Assembly: GCA_902795955.1 (NCBI GenBank)
Contig: CADBNJ010000025.1
Span: 1-23,263 of the forward strand
Source: Oscillospiraceae bacterium
Lineage (GTDB): Bacteria > Bacillota > Clostridia > Saccharofermentanales > Saccharofermentanaceae
Direction of reading: 5' to 3'
DNA length: 23,263 nt
Part shown: in pieces, positions 1 through 6,761 of the stretch
Position numbering within the stretch: position 1 is the first letter of the stretch
How the letters are laid out: every line of letters begins with the position of its first letter
Position numbers and translations under genes: made by a program
The notes under the pieces: generated by a model
Told to the model about the DNA's origin: nothing
The model's input: the letters and a program-made list of their open reading frames with translations, nothing else
Databases searched by the model: none

Positions 1-92
1 GTGCGCCTGTTGGAAGAACTCCCGCTTCTTGAAGTGCTGCGGGAGTTTGTTGTTCTGCGTGTGGAAGATGTAGTCTTCTTTGCCTGCGCCAT
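1..92 (-). CDS. N-terminus of a basic Ser/Thr/Arg-rich protein, possibly FtsK/SpoIIIE DNA translocase (partial)
   Basis: On the minus strand an ATG at 92-90 overlaps the TGA stop of the upstream PRPP synthetase gene (TGATG), and the frame stays open for 30 codons to the window edge. The peptide begins MAQAKKTTSSTRRTTNSRST and continues rich in Ser, Thr and Arg with no hydrophobic segment. Many clostridial FtsK/SpoIIIE translocases start with such a low-complexity basic tail before their membrane helices, so that is my best guess, but composition alone cannot prove it. The stop/start overlap suggests translational coupling, because no good Shine-Dalgarno stands at the usual distance. The family identity is inferred; the open frame is observed. 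Confidence 0.45.
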   Translation of the reverse strand, partial: MAQAKKTTSSTRRTTNSRSTSRSGSSSNRR

Positions 93-1300
93 CAGTTGCC
101 AAGATTCTCTTTCTCTCTGAGGAGCTTCTGGATCTTCTCCGTAGGATTGATGAGGTTGGACAATGATGCATCGTGGTTGATAGCATCGATAAGAAGCGCA
201 ACGAACTTTGCCATGTTGACATCTGCGAACCAGGGAGCCTTGAGCAGTTCGGGCCTTCTGTAGATGAGGTTGGTTGCAAATACCTTGTTGATGATACCTT
301 CCTCATATGCCTTGTCGAATCTGTCGATGCCTTCCGTGAACAGCGCGAAAGTAACAGCGCAGTATACGTTCCTTGCACCGCGTGCCTTCATCTCTCTGGC
401 GATATCGAGCATTGAGTCACCGGATGAGATCATGTCATCTACGATGAGGATATCCATTCCCTCAACGGAATCGCCGAGGAACTCGTGGGCGATAATGGGG
501 TTACGGCCGTTAACGACGGTTGTATAATCTCTTCTCTTATAGAATGTTCCGAGAGGGACACCGAGGATTGATGCAAAATACATTGCTCTCGGGATACCGC
601 CTTCATCGGGTGATACCACCATGAACTTGCCATGTGTGAAGCTCAGGTCAGGGATCTGCTTGTACATCTCCTTGATGATCTGATATGTGGGGTTGAGGCT
701 CTCGAATCCGGAGAGGGGGATGGCATTCGCAACACGCTCGTCGTGTGCATCGAATGTGATGATATTGGCTACTCCGAGATTGTAGAGCTCCTCAAGTGCG
801 AATGCGCAGTCGAGGGATTCCCTCGAATTCCTCTTGTGCTGACGGCTCTCATAAAGGAACGGCATGATGACGTTGATCCTTCTGGACTTGCCGGAGCATG
901 CGAGGATAACTCTCTTCAGATCCTGATAGTGATCGTCAGGGCTCATCCTGTTATCCTGTCCGTACATCTTGTATGTGCATGAGCTGTTCATGACATCGCT
1001 TACGATATAGAGGTCATGGCCTCTAACGGTATTCTTGATGACAGCCTTGCCCTCGCCTGATGAGAATCTCGTGTTATCAACGCTGATCCTGTAATCCTCG
1101 CGGTAGAAACCGGGATATCTTGCTACGAACTCCTCTTCCTGATATTCGGAACGTCTCTTATTAAGATAATAATTGACCTTCTCCGTAAAGTCGGTGCTTC
1201 CTTTGAGTGCGATAAGACCGATAGGACCTACGGGATCCATGGGGTTCTCGCCGTACTGGTTGTAACGGGAATAAGATTTCTCATCAGCTGCACTTGTCAT
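92..1300 (-). CDS. prs: Ribose-phosphate pyrophosphokinase (PRPP synthetase), clostridial long form
   Basis: Makes 5-phosphoribosyl-1-diphosphate from ribose 5-phosphate and ATP for purine, pyrimidine, NAD, His and Trp synthesis in the cytosol. It has 402 residues against about 315 in classical class I enzymes. The extra length is mostly an N-terminal extension known from clostridial homologues. The tandem type-I phosphoribosyltransferase fold shows as RRINVIMPF, FDAHDER (the metal/ATP-site His loop) and the flexible catalytic loop Lys255-Arg256-Arg257. The PRPP/ribose-5-phosphate loop VDDMISSGDS spans about residues 287-296. All expected catalytic positions look intact, so this is probably the housekeeping enzyme. 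It lies 27 bp downstream of a diverged paralogue in the same orientation, and its stop overlaps the next start. An AGAAAGG sequence precedes the ATG. Confidence 0.92.
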   Translation of the reverse strand: MTSAADEKSYSRYNQYGENPMDPVGPIGLIALKGSTDFTEKVNYYLNKRRSEYQEEEFVARYPGFYREDYRISVDNTRFSSGEGKAVIKNTVRGHDLYIVSDVMNSSCTYKMYGQDNRMSPDDHYQDLKRVILACSGKSRRINVIMPFLYESRQHKRNSRESLDCAFALEELYNLGVANIITFDAHDERVANAIPLSGFESLNPTYQIIKEMYKQIPDLSFTHGKFMVVSPDEGGIPRAMYFASILGVPLGTFYKRRDYTTVVNGRNPIIAHEFLGDSVEGMDILIVDDMISSGDSMLDIAREMKARGARNVYCAVTFALFTEGIDRFDKAYEEGIINKVFATNLIYRRPELLKAPWFADVNMAKFVALLIDAINHDASLSNLINPTEKIQKLLREKENLGN

Positions 1301-1327
1301 GTTTGTACCAAACCTTTCTTATATAAA

Positions 1328-2530
1328 TCAGTTATTAAACTCATCAAAGATCTCGCCGATCCTTATCTGCTTAACAAATTCGGCCAGTCTCGAATTCGAG
1401 TTGACCAGGTCATATATCGATTCGTCAACGTTCAGACCGTCGATTATCCTTGCCACATAAGGCACCATGTCCGCATCGATATACCAGTCTCTCGACTTGA
1501 CATCTTCGCTCCTGTAGATCAGGTTGGTGCAGACGACTGCCCTGATCACGCCTTCCGCATATGCTTCGTCAAATCTCTTGAGACCGTCCGTGAACAGTCC
1601 GAAAGGCGATATGCAGTAGATATCCTTGGCGCCCATAGCCTTGAGCTTGCCGGCAGTCCTGAGCATCGTGCTTCCCGAGTTGATCATATCATCGATAAGT
1701 ATGATATCCTTGCCTGTTACATCCTCACCGAGGAATCTGTAACTCTTTATGGGATGTTCGCCGTCCACCTTCACTGTGTAATCCCTGTCCCTGTAGAATA
1801 TACCGAGGGGAAGTGACAGTGAAGAAGAATAGAAGATAGCTCTTGATACGCCCATCTCATCGGGGCTTACTACCATTGTTGATTCCTTGTCGATCTTGAT
1901 CGAGCCGAAATGGCTGAGAAGTGCTGAAGTCAGCTTGTACTGGGATTTGGGCATCTCTATACCCATAAGAGGAACCGCATTCTGTATTCTCTCGTCGTGA
2001 GGATCGAAGCAGATGAAGTTGCTTACACCGAGTTCATATAACTGCCTGAGCATTGCCGCACAGTCAAGTGACGCGCGCTGGCCGCCTCTTGTCTCGGTTC
2101 TGCCTTCATAAACGAAGGGCATGATCACATTGATCCTTCTGGCCTTGCCTACGCATGTGGATACTATCCTCATAAGATCCCTGTAATGATCGTCGGGAGA
2201 CATGATATGCTCGCCGTCGGTCAGTCTGATCCTGAGATTAGGTGATACACAGTCGGTAATGATGAATATATCGTGTCCGCGGACGCTCTCGCCCATTGAT
2301 AATTTGCCTTCGCCCGTCTGGAATCTTACAAGGCTGGCATCGATCAGATAGTTGGAACGGAGATAACCGGGTCTGTTCACGTAGGGTGAAGCGTGGTCGT
2401 TATACCTCTTGAGGCGCTTCTCTGCCAATACTCTGCTGACATTCTCGACAAATCCGCTGTTCGCCGTATGTCCGATGATACCGATAGGACCGATGGGTTC
2501 AAGCTTAATACCATTATAAGAAGCAGACAT
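1328..2530 (-). CDS. Diverged PRPP synthetase paralogue with altered catalytic loop
   Basis: This 400-residue homologue of the neighbouring PRPP synthetase shares the N-terminal PIGPIGIIG segment, SPDDHY, RRINVIMPF, FDPHDER and the PRPP loop Asp280-Asp281-Met-Ile-Asn-Ser-Gly. It differs at the flexible loop: the catalytic Lys-Arg-Arg is Arg247-Asp248-Arg249 here, so the Lys equivalent to B. subtilis Lys197 is Arg and an acidic residue is inserted beside it. It also has a one-residue insertion in the RxSLDCA region. It is the first gene of the minus-strand cluster, with GGGGTG close before the ATG and a candidate promoter at 2559-2587. It may be a slow or specialised enzyme or a regulatory partner of the intact copy, like mammalian PRPP-synthetase-associated proteins. 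The family is certain; the altered function is inferred. Confidence 0.85.
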   Translation of the reverse strand: MSASYNGIKLEPIGPIGIIGHTANSGFVENVSRVLAEKRLKRYNDHASPYVNRPGYLRSNYLIDASLVRFQTGEGKLSMGESVRGHDIFIITDCVSPNLRIRLTDGEHIMSPDDHYRDLMRIVSTCVGKARRINVIMPFVYEGRTETRGGQRASLDCAAMLRQLYELGVSNFICFDPHDERIQNAVPLMGIEMPKSQYKLTSALLSHFGSIKIDKESTMVVSPDEMGVSRAIFYSSSLSLPLGIFYRDRDYTVKVDGEHPIKSYRFLGEDVTGKDIILIDDMINSGSTMLRTAGKLKAMGAKDIYCISPFGLFTDGLKRFDEAYAEGVIRAVVCTNLIYRSEDVKSRDWYIDADMVPYVARIIDGLNVDESIYDLVNSNSRLAEFVKQIRIGEIFDEFNN

Positions 2531-2558
2531 AAATCACCCCGTTGACAAAACTAATATA

Positions 2559-2587
2559 AGTATCAAACAAATAATTATTTTATTCAA
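2559..2587 (-). promoter_or_regulatory. Candidate sigma-A-type promoter for the PRPP synthetase cluster
   Basis: On the minus strand TTGAAT (2587-2582) and GATACT (2564-2559) are separated by 17 bp, in an AT-rich stretch between ysxC and the first PRPP synthetase gene. Each hexamer matches consensus at four of six bases. The predicted start leaves a leader of roughly 20-25 nt carrying the GGGGTG ribosome site. No convincing ysxC terminator was seen, so read-through is also possible. Confidence 0.4.
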
Positions 2588-2632
2588 TGTAAATTTGCAC
2601 GAAAAGAATGCACGGCACCCGTAAAAATATGT

Positions 2633-3223
2633 CTAGAAAACGAATTCTGTTATGGCATCCGTCAGCTCTCTGATGCCTTCCTTCTTGTCGGAGGAAATGG
2701 CAAAAACAGCAGCATCCTCGCTGAAATCAAGGTGTTTTGCCATCATGGCAATGTGATTCTTCACCTGCATCTTTGATAATTTGTCACATTTGGTAAAAAC
2801 GATAAAGTAAGGAAGGGCGGCGCTGTTCAGAAATTCGATCATTGATCTGTCGGCCGCTGAAGGCTCATGCCTGATATCTATAAGGTGCAGGACAAGCGAT
2901 ATCTTCCTTCCGCTCCTGAAATAGTCGTCGCAGAGCTTGCTGAACCGTTCCTTGACCTCTTTGGAAGCCTTGGCATAACCGTATCCGGGCAGATCTGCTA
3001 ACAGAAGCCGTCCGTCCGTCTCGAAATATATGACTTCGCGTGTCTTGCCGGGCTCTGATGACACTCTGGCAAGCTTCCTGTTGTCTGCGATTGCATTGAT
3101 CAGGGATGACTTGCCCACGTTGGATTTGCCGGACAGGACAACCTCCGGAAGATCTGTCTCCGGGCATTGGCTGATCGTTGCAGCTACTTTGAGGAATTTT
3201 GTTTTACGGTAGTTGATATCCAT
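2633..3223 (-). CDS. ysxC: Ribosome-biogenesis GTPase YsxC/EngB
   Basis: TrmE-Era-EngA-EngB-type GTPase needed for late assembly of the 50S ribosomal subunit in B. subtilis, cytosolic. It has 196 residues, typical of the family. Motifs in order: G1 GKSNVGKS (residues 32-39), switch region SSEPGKTRE, G3 DLPGYGYAK, G4 TKCDK and G5 AISSDKKEG. I chose the ATG at 3223-3221 (MDINYRKTKFLKVA) because family members begin near this point. The frame also allows an ATG at 3241, which would add six residues. Neither start has a clear Shine-Dalgarno. The gene is divergent from comEC. A weak minus-strand -10-like TATAAC at 3275-3270 abuts the shared regulatory box, so the box could also touch ysxC expression; that is speculation. 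Confidence 0.93.
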   Translation of the reverse strand: MDINYRKTKFLKVAATISQCPETDLPEVVLSGKSNVGKSSLINAIADNRKLARVSSEPGKTREVIYFETDGRLLLADLPGYGYAKASKEVKERFSKLCDDYFRSGRKISLVLHLIDIRHEPSAADRSMIEFLNSAALPYFIVFTKCDKLSKMQVKNHIAMMAKHLDFSEDAAVFAISSDKKEGIRELTDAITEFVF

Positions 3224-3274
3224 ATAAACAATTCTACACATTGCACGGCTAAATCAAAATCGACAAATTGTTAT

Positions 3275-3298
3275 ATTTTCGTATGAATTCGGAGCTTT
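3275..3298 (+). promoter_or_regulatory. Shared regulatory box, copy 1 (upstream of comEC)
   Basis: The core is ATTTTCGTATGAATTCGGAG followed by C and a T-run. It matches the element at 18278-18301 in 22 of 24 bases. Inside it TTCG recurs after exactly 10 bp (TTCG-N6-TTCG), one helical turn, as expected of two protomers bound to one DNA face. It ends 18 bp before the candidate -10 (TATATT at 3317-3322), just upstream of or over a non-consensus -35, which is a typical activator position. The binding protein is unknown. Confidence 0.6.
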
Positions 3299-3311
3299 TT
3301 GGCAGGCATTT

Positions 3312-3326
3312 GCTGATATATTCAGC
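3312..3326 (+). promoter_or_regulatory. Candidate comEC -10 element inside a short palindrome
   Basis: TATATT (3317-3322, five of six to consensus) sits in the inverted repeat GCTGA-TATAT-TCAGC. It begins 42 bp after the start of the shared box, the same spacing as at the Tad-like cluster. The predicted transcription start (about 3329) coincides with the comEC ATG. Confidence 0.4.
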
Positions 3327-3328
3327 CC

Positions 3329-5554
3329 ATGAGACAAGCGCATGAGACATTGTGGAACAGGATATTTGCAAGACCTTCGATCCCGGCGGCCGTGTATATG
3401 GCTGCTGTCCTCGCTCTGACCTTCGTTACAGAGTCTTATCTTGTATCCTGGGTCTTTACGGCGGCAGTGGTGACATTAGTTATCAAGGAACGTTCATACT
3501 GCAGGCAGTATGTGACTTTTATACTCCTTACCGCAGTTTTTGCCATGATGTTGTCCCTCAGGATGGCAGGAAGGCTCAATTCCTTTGATTATACAGGGAG
3601 GATCGATTGTGAGGTCTATATCGTCTCGGCGCAGCATAAGCTGAACGGAAGGTCATCCTATATCGCCGTGCTGCCTTCGGGTGCCGCGGCTGTCATCAAC
3701 ACGGATAATACTGACATATTTATTTCTCCGGGCAGAAGAGTTGCCGTTGCAGGAAGGCTCTTGCAGCCGTCCACAGCCACCAATCCCGGTGAATTCGACT
3801 ACAGGAAGTATCTTATGACCAAAGGTGTCAGATATTCCATAGCTGCCGAAGAGATCGTACCATGCAGACAGACGCTTCTGTCACAGGCTGCGGGGATGAT
3901 CGATTCTGCCGTCTTCAGATTCAGATCAGGCATCTGTGAATTGCTGCTATCTGATCTTGACGGCGGCAGCAAAGCGATGATGACGGCACTATGGCTCGGC
4001 GATGATTCCATGATAGACAGCAGTACCAGGAGCAGTTTTACCCTCACCTCGTGTTCGCATCTGCTTGCCGTGTCAGGAACGCATTTCTCGGGATTTATGG
4101 TTTTTATACTGGTTGCCATCGAACTTATTGACCGTAAGGGCAGATACAAGGCCTTGCTTGTCTTATTCTGCCTCGCAGCTGCAGTGATGACCGGATTCAA
4201 GGATTCTGTCACACGCGCCCTTATCATGGCAGTATGCATGATATTTGCCCGTGACAGAATGTCCGGGATGTGTATCGCTCTGCTTGTCATGATGACTGCC
4301 GACCCTTTTGCCGTCATGGGGTCAGGACTTCAGATGAGTATGGCGGCGTGCTTCGGGATAATATACTGGAGCAAGGGAATAAGCAAATTCATGATAATAC
4401 ACAATATCCCGGAGAAGATAGCAACTGCGGTATCGGCAGTGATCGCCGCACACATGGGATTGCTGCCTTTCGCAGGTGTTGCCGGTATGAGGCTGTCGCC
4501 GGCGGGCTTCGTATGCCAGCTGGCCGGCGGTGTTCTCGTCAGCATAATTTGTATTGCCTTCATGCCGGTCCTGATCTTAAGGATAGCGGGCATTCCGTTT
4601 GTTGCAGCCCTGTCAGAGACTCTGACGGAATTACTGACCGGGACGGCAGACATATGTGCAGATCTCTCGGGCGGCGCGGTCAACTGCGGAAGGGCGGGAT
4701 CCTGTCTTTTTACCGGCATTTTTCTGTTCGCGGTTATCGTAAGATTCCCTCAGGGAGTAATACGCAAGGCGCTCTTCAAGCCTTTGTTTGCCGTGGCGGC
4801 GGTATGCACGGGAATGATAGTCATCACGCTTTGTGCGAAGCCGGAGATGGAACTTCTGTTCATCGATGTGGGACAGGGAGATTGCTGCCTGCTCATTACT
4901 CCCGGCTCATCATTGCTGATCGACGGCGGGACATATGAGAAAGGGGAGGTCATAGCTCAAGTCCTCGACTGGTACGGCATAAGGCGGGTCGATGCTGCCG
5001 TCGTCACACACTGGGACGGTGATCACTGCGGCGGCATTGCTTATCTTAATGATAACGGCAGGATAGGGAAGGTGATAAGTCCCTGCAGATGCGTGCTGAA
5101 GCAGGATGAAGACGGCTATATAGAAGATACTGTGAGCATCAGCGCCGGAGCAGTGATCGAGTTATCGGAGACAGCCCGGCTTAACGTGCTTTGGCCGTAT
5201 TCGGTGACGGACGGCAGAAATGAAGATTCGCTTGTGATGGAATTAACATATTGTGACTTCAAGTGTCTTTTTACGGGGGATATCGGAGCCGAGACGGAAG
5301 AAAAACTCGTGAATTCCGGAGTTATCGGGGATTGTGACATGCTCAAGGTATCCCATCACGGCAGCAGGTTCTCTTCAAGTGATCTGTTCATCAGCCGTGC
5401 ATCACCTGAGATCGCGGTCATATCCTGCGGGAGGCATAATACCTATGGTCATCCGGCACAGGAGACACTCGAAAGGCTTGCTTCTCACGGGGTTATTGTA
5501 AGGCGGACAGACCGGGAGGGAGCCGTCAGATTTGAAATCAAAACGACTTATTAG
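3329..5554 (+). CDS. comEC: ComEC/Rec2 DNA-uptake channel
   Basis: Polytopic membrane protein that carries single-stranded transforming DNA across the cytoplasmic membrane. The 741 residues hold all three parts of the family. The first is an N-terminal membrane and OB-like DUF4131 region (about 1-170). The second is the Competence transmembrane domain (about 205-480) with the conserved stretch SHLLAVSGTHFSG. The third is a C-terminal metallo-beta-lactamase-like nuclease domain from about 508: IDVGQGD at 512-518, metal motif His561-Trp-Asp563-Gly-Asp565-His566 and HHG at 676-678. It appears complete and intact. No clear Shine-Dalgarno precedes the ATG, and the next in-frame Met (residue 24) lies inside the first membrane helix, so ATG 3329 is the best start. 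It heads a same-strand group with a lysozyme and holA; comEC near holA is common in Firmicutes. The box at 3275-3298 suggests regulated expression. Confidence 0.95.
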   Translation: MRQAHETLWNRIFARPSIPAAVYMAAVLALTFVTESYLVSWVFTAAVVTLVIKERSYCRQYVTFILLTAVFAMMLSLRMAGRLNSFDYTGRIDCEVYIVSAQHKLNGRSSYIAVLPSGAAAVINTDNTDIFISPGRRVAVAGRLLQPSTATNPGEFDYRKYLMTKGVRYSIAAEEIVPCRQTLLSQAAGMIDSAVFRFRSGICELLLSDLDGGSKAMMTALWLGDDSMIDSSTRSSFTLTSCSHLLAVSGTHFSGFMVFILVAIELIDRKGRYKALLVLFCLAAAVMTGFKDSVTRALIMAVCMIFARDRMSGMCIALLVMMTADPFAVMGSGLQMSMAACFGIIYWSKGISKFMIIHNIPEKIATAVSAVIAAHMGLLPFAGVAGMRLSPAGFVCQLAGGVLVSIICIAFMPVLILRIAGIPFVAALSETLTELLTGTADICADLSGGAVNCGRAGSCLFTGIFLFAVIVRFPQGVIRKALFKPLFAVAAVCTGMIVITLCAKPEMELLFIDVGQGDCCLLITPGSSLLIDGGTYEKGEVIAQVLDWYGIRRVDAAVVTHWDGDHCGGIAYLNDNGRIGKVISPCRCVLKQDEDGYIEDTVSISAGAVIELSETARLNVLWPYSVTDGRNEDSLVMELTYCDFKCLFTGDIGAETEEKLVNSGVIGDCDMLKVSHHGSRFSSSDLFISRASPEIAVISCGRHNTYGHPAQETLERLASHGVIVRRTDREGAVRFEIKTTY

Positions 5555-5603
5555 TAGAATATACGCCAAGGGGGATAGATCATGGCAAAGAAAGGAAAGA
5601 GTA

Positions 5604-6761
5604 ATGAATAAGACAAAGATAGTGTCCGTTATGCTTCTGTTCGCATTGACATTATCGGCTTGCAAGAATAATACGGCAGATACATCGGATACTTCAGACA
5701 CATCAGATACTTCTGTATCGATCTCTGACAGCAGCAGCACGGAAACGGAACTGACTGTATATACTGAGTCCATAGCGACAACAGAGCCCGTTAATGATAC
5801 GACAGCGCCTGTTCTCCTGTCAGCAAGGAATTCGGTGAGGCTTAATGTCGGTGATATATTTGATGCCAACGAGTACATCAGTTATATCGATGATTACGAC
5901 AGTTCGCCGAAGCTTACGATGGAGACAGAGGTCGATACTACTGTTGCCGGCACTTATGAGACTGCGCTGATCGTTACCGATGCCTCCGGCAATCAGACAA
6001 GGAAATCTCTTACGGTCAGAGTTGTGGGAGAGGAAGAATCAAAGACGTCTCCCACGCCGACTCCCGAAGGATTTACGCCTACTCCGACTCCCTCTCCGAC
6101 GCCTACGCCGGTACCGGAGACATTGTCTTTCGATGAGTTCAAGGCGAGATTTGCTTCAGATCCGTCTGTTGAATTCGGAATAGATGTGTCCAAGTGGCAG
6201 GGAGATGTGGATTACGGCGCGGTCAAAGCTGCAGGCTGCACCTTTGTCATCGTTAAGATAGGCACGTACCACAAGGGTGAATTCGTCATCGATGCGAAGT
6301 TCGAAGAGAATCTGACAAATGCAAAGGCAGCGGGACTTAAGGTCGGAGGATATTTCTATACGCCTGTAACGAGCGAAGAGGTGATAAGGGATAATGCCGA
6401 CAAGATCTGTGAAGCTCTCGCGGGACGCACCCTGGATCTGCCCGTCGCTTATGATATGGAGCAGTGGGACAGGTTCCAGCAGTACAAGATAAGTCTAAGT
6501 GAACTGAATGATCTGTTCTATTCATTCTGCGAGCAGCTGGAGCAGCACGGATATTCGGGAATGCTCTATAACAGCAAGAACAAGCTGGAGACTGTGTGGG
6601 ACGCCAAGGGCCGTCCTGTATGGCTTGCCCACTATTCGAAGGAGACGGATTATTCAGGTGATTATTTCATGTGGCAGGCAAGTAATGTAGGCAGGATCGA
6701 CGGAATCAACGGCGATGTGGATCTCAATGTAATGTATCCGGGAAGGTATGACAATGGCTGA
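5604..6761 (+). CDS. Secreted GH25 lysozyme lipoprotein with an Ig-like domain
   Basis: A predicted muramidase on the outer face of the membrane, cutting N-acetylmuramic acid to N-acetylglucosamine bonds. The start is ATG 5604 with AGGAAAGAG 5 bp upstream. The signal peptide ends in the lipobox LSAC, so Cys20 would be lipidated. Next come a Thr-Ser-Asp repeat (about 26-37), a DUF5011/Ig-like beta domain (about 68-145, ending DASGNQTRKSLTVRV) and a Pro-Thr linker (148-171). A complete GH25 domain runs from about 190 to 385, with IDVSKWQGD and the catalytic Asp284-x-Glu286 in YDMEQWD; the end NGDVDLNVMYPG is typical. Length is 385 residues. It starts 49 bp after comEC and overlaps holA, so it is probably co-transcribed with both. 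The GH25 assignment is firm; a role in competence is inferred from position. Confidence 0.9.
   Translation: MNKTKIVSVMLLFALTLSACKNNTADTSDTSDTSDTSVSISDSSSTETELTVYTESIATTEPVNDTTAPVLLSARNSVRLNVGDIFDANEYISYIDDYDSSPKLTMETEVDTTVAGTYETALIVTDASGNQTRKSLTVRVVGEEESKTSPTPTPEGFTPTPTPSPTPTPVPETLSFDEFKARFASDPSVEFGIDVSKWQGDVDYGAVKAAGCTFVIVKIGTYHKGEFVIDAKFEENLTNAKAAGLKVGGYFYTPVTSEEVIRDNADKICEALAGRTLDLPVAYDMEQWDRFQQYKISLSELNDLFYSFCEQLEQHGYSGMLYNSKNKLETVWDAKGRPVWLAHYSKETDYSGDYFMWQASNVGRIDGINGDVDLNVMYPGRYDNG
5679..5714 (+). repeat. Thr-Ser-Asp coding repeat in the lysozyme linker
   Basis: A 9-bp unit encoding Thr-Ser-Asp occurs about four times just after the lipidated Cys. Third positions vary (TCG/TCA/TCT, GAT/GAC), so it is a selected low-complexity linker rather than a fresh slippage tract. 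It probably spaces the enzyme from the membrane. Confidence 0.75.
6045..6116 (+). repeat. Pro-Thr linker repeat before the GH25 domain
   Basis: Alternating Pro and Thr codons encode two short runs (SPTPTPEG and FTPTPTPSPTPTPVP). This is a classic extended linker between the Ig-like and GH25 domains of secreted clostridial enzymes. Confidence 0.8.

Noticed and set aside
3278..3290. Resemblance of the shared box to the streptococcal ComX cin-box (TACGAATA)
   Set aside because: The best plus-strand match (TATGAATT) falls on a base that differs between the two copies, and the 7-of-8 match (TACGAAAA) is on the opposite strand to comEC, so homology to the ComX system is not supported.
3799..4317. 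172-codon minus-strand open frame inside comEC
   Set aside because: Complement of the intact ComEC membrane domain; Ser/Ile-rich composition is that of a shadow frame.
5679..5714. Short tandem repeat as a phase-variation tract in the lysozyme gene
   Set aside because: Units are 9 bp (in frame) with varied third positions, so slippage would not switch the frame.
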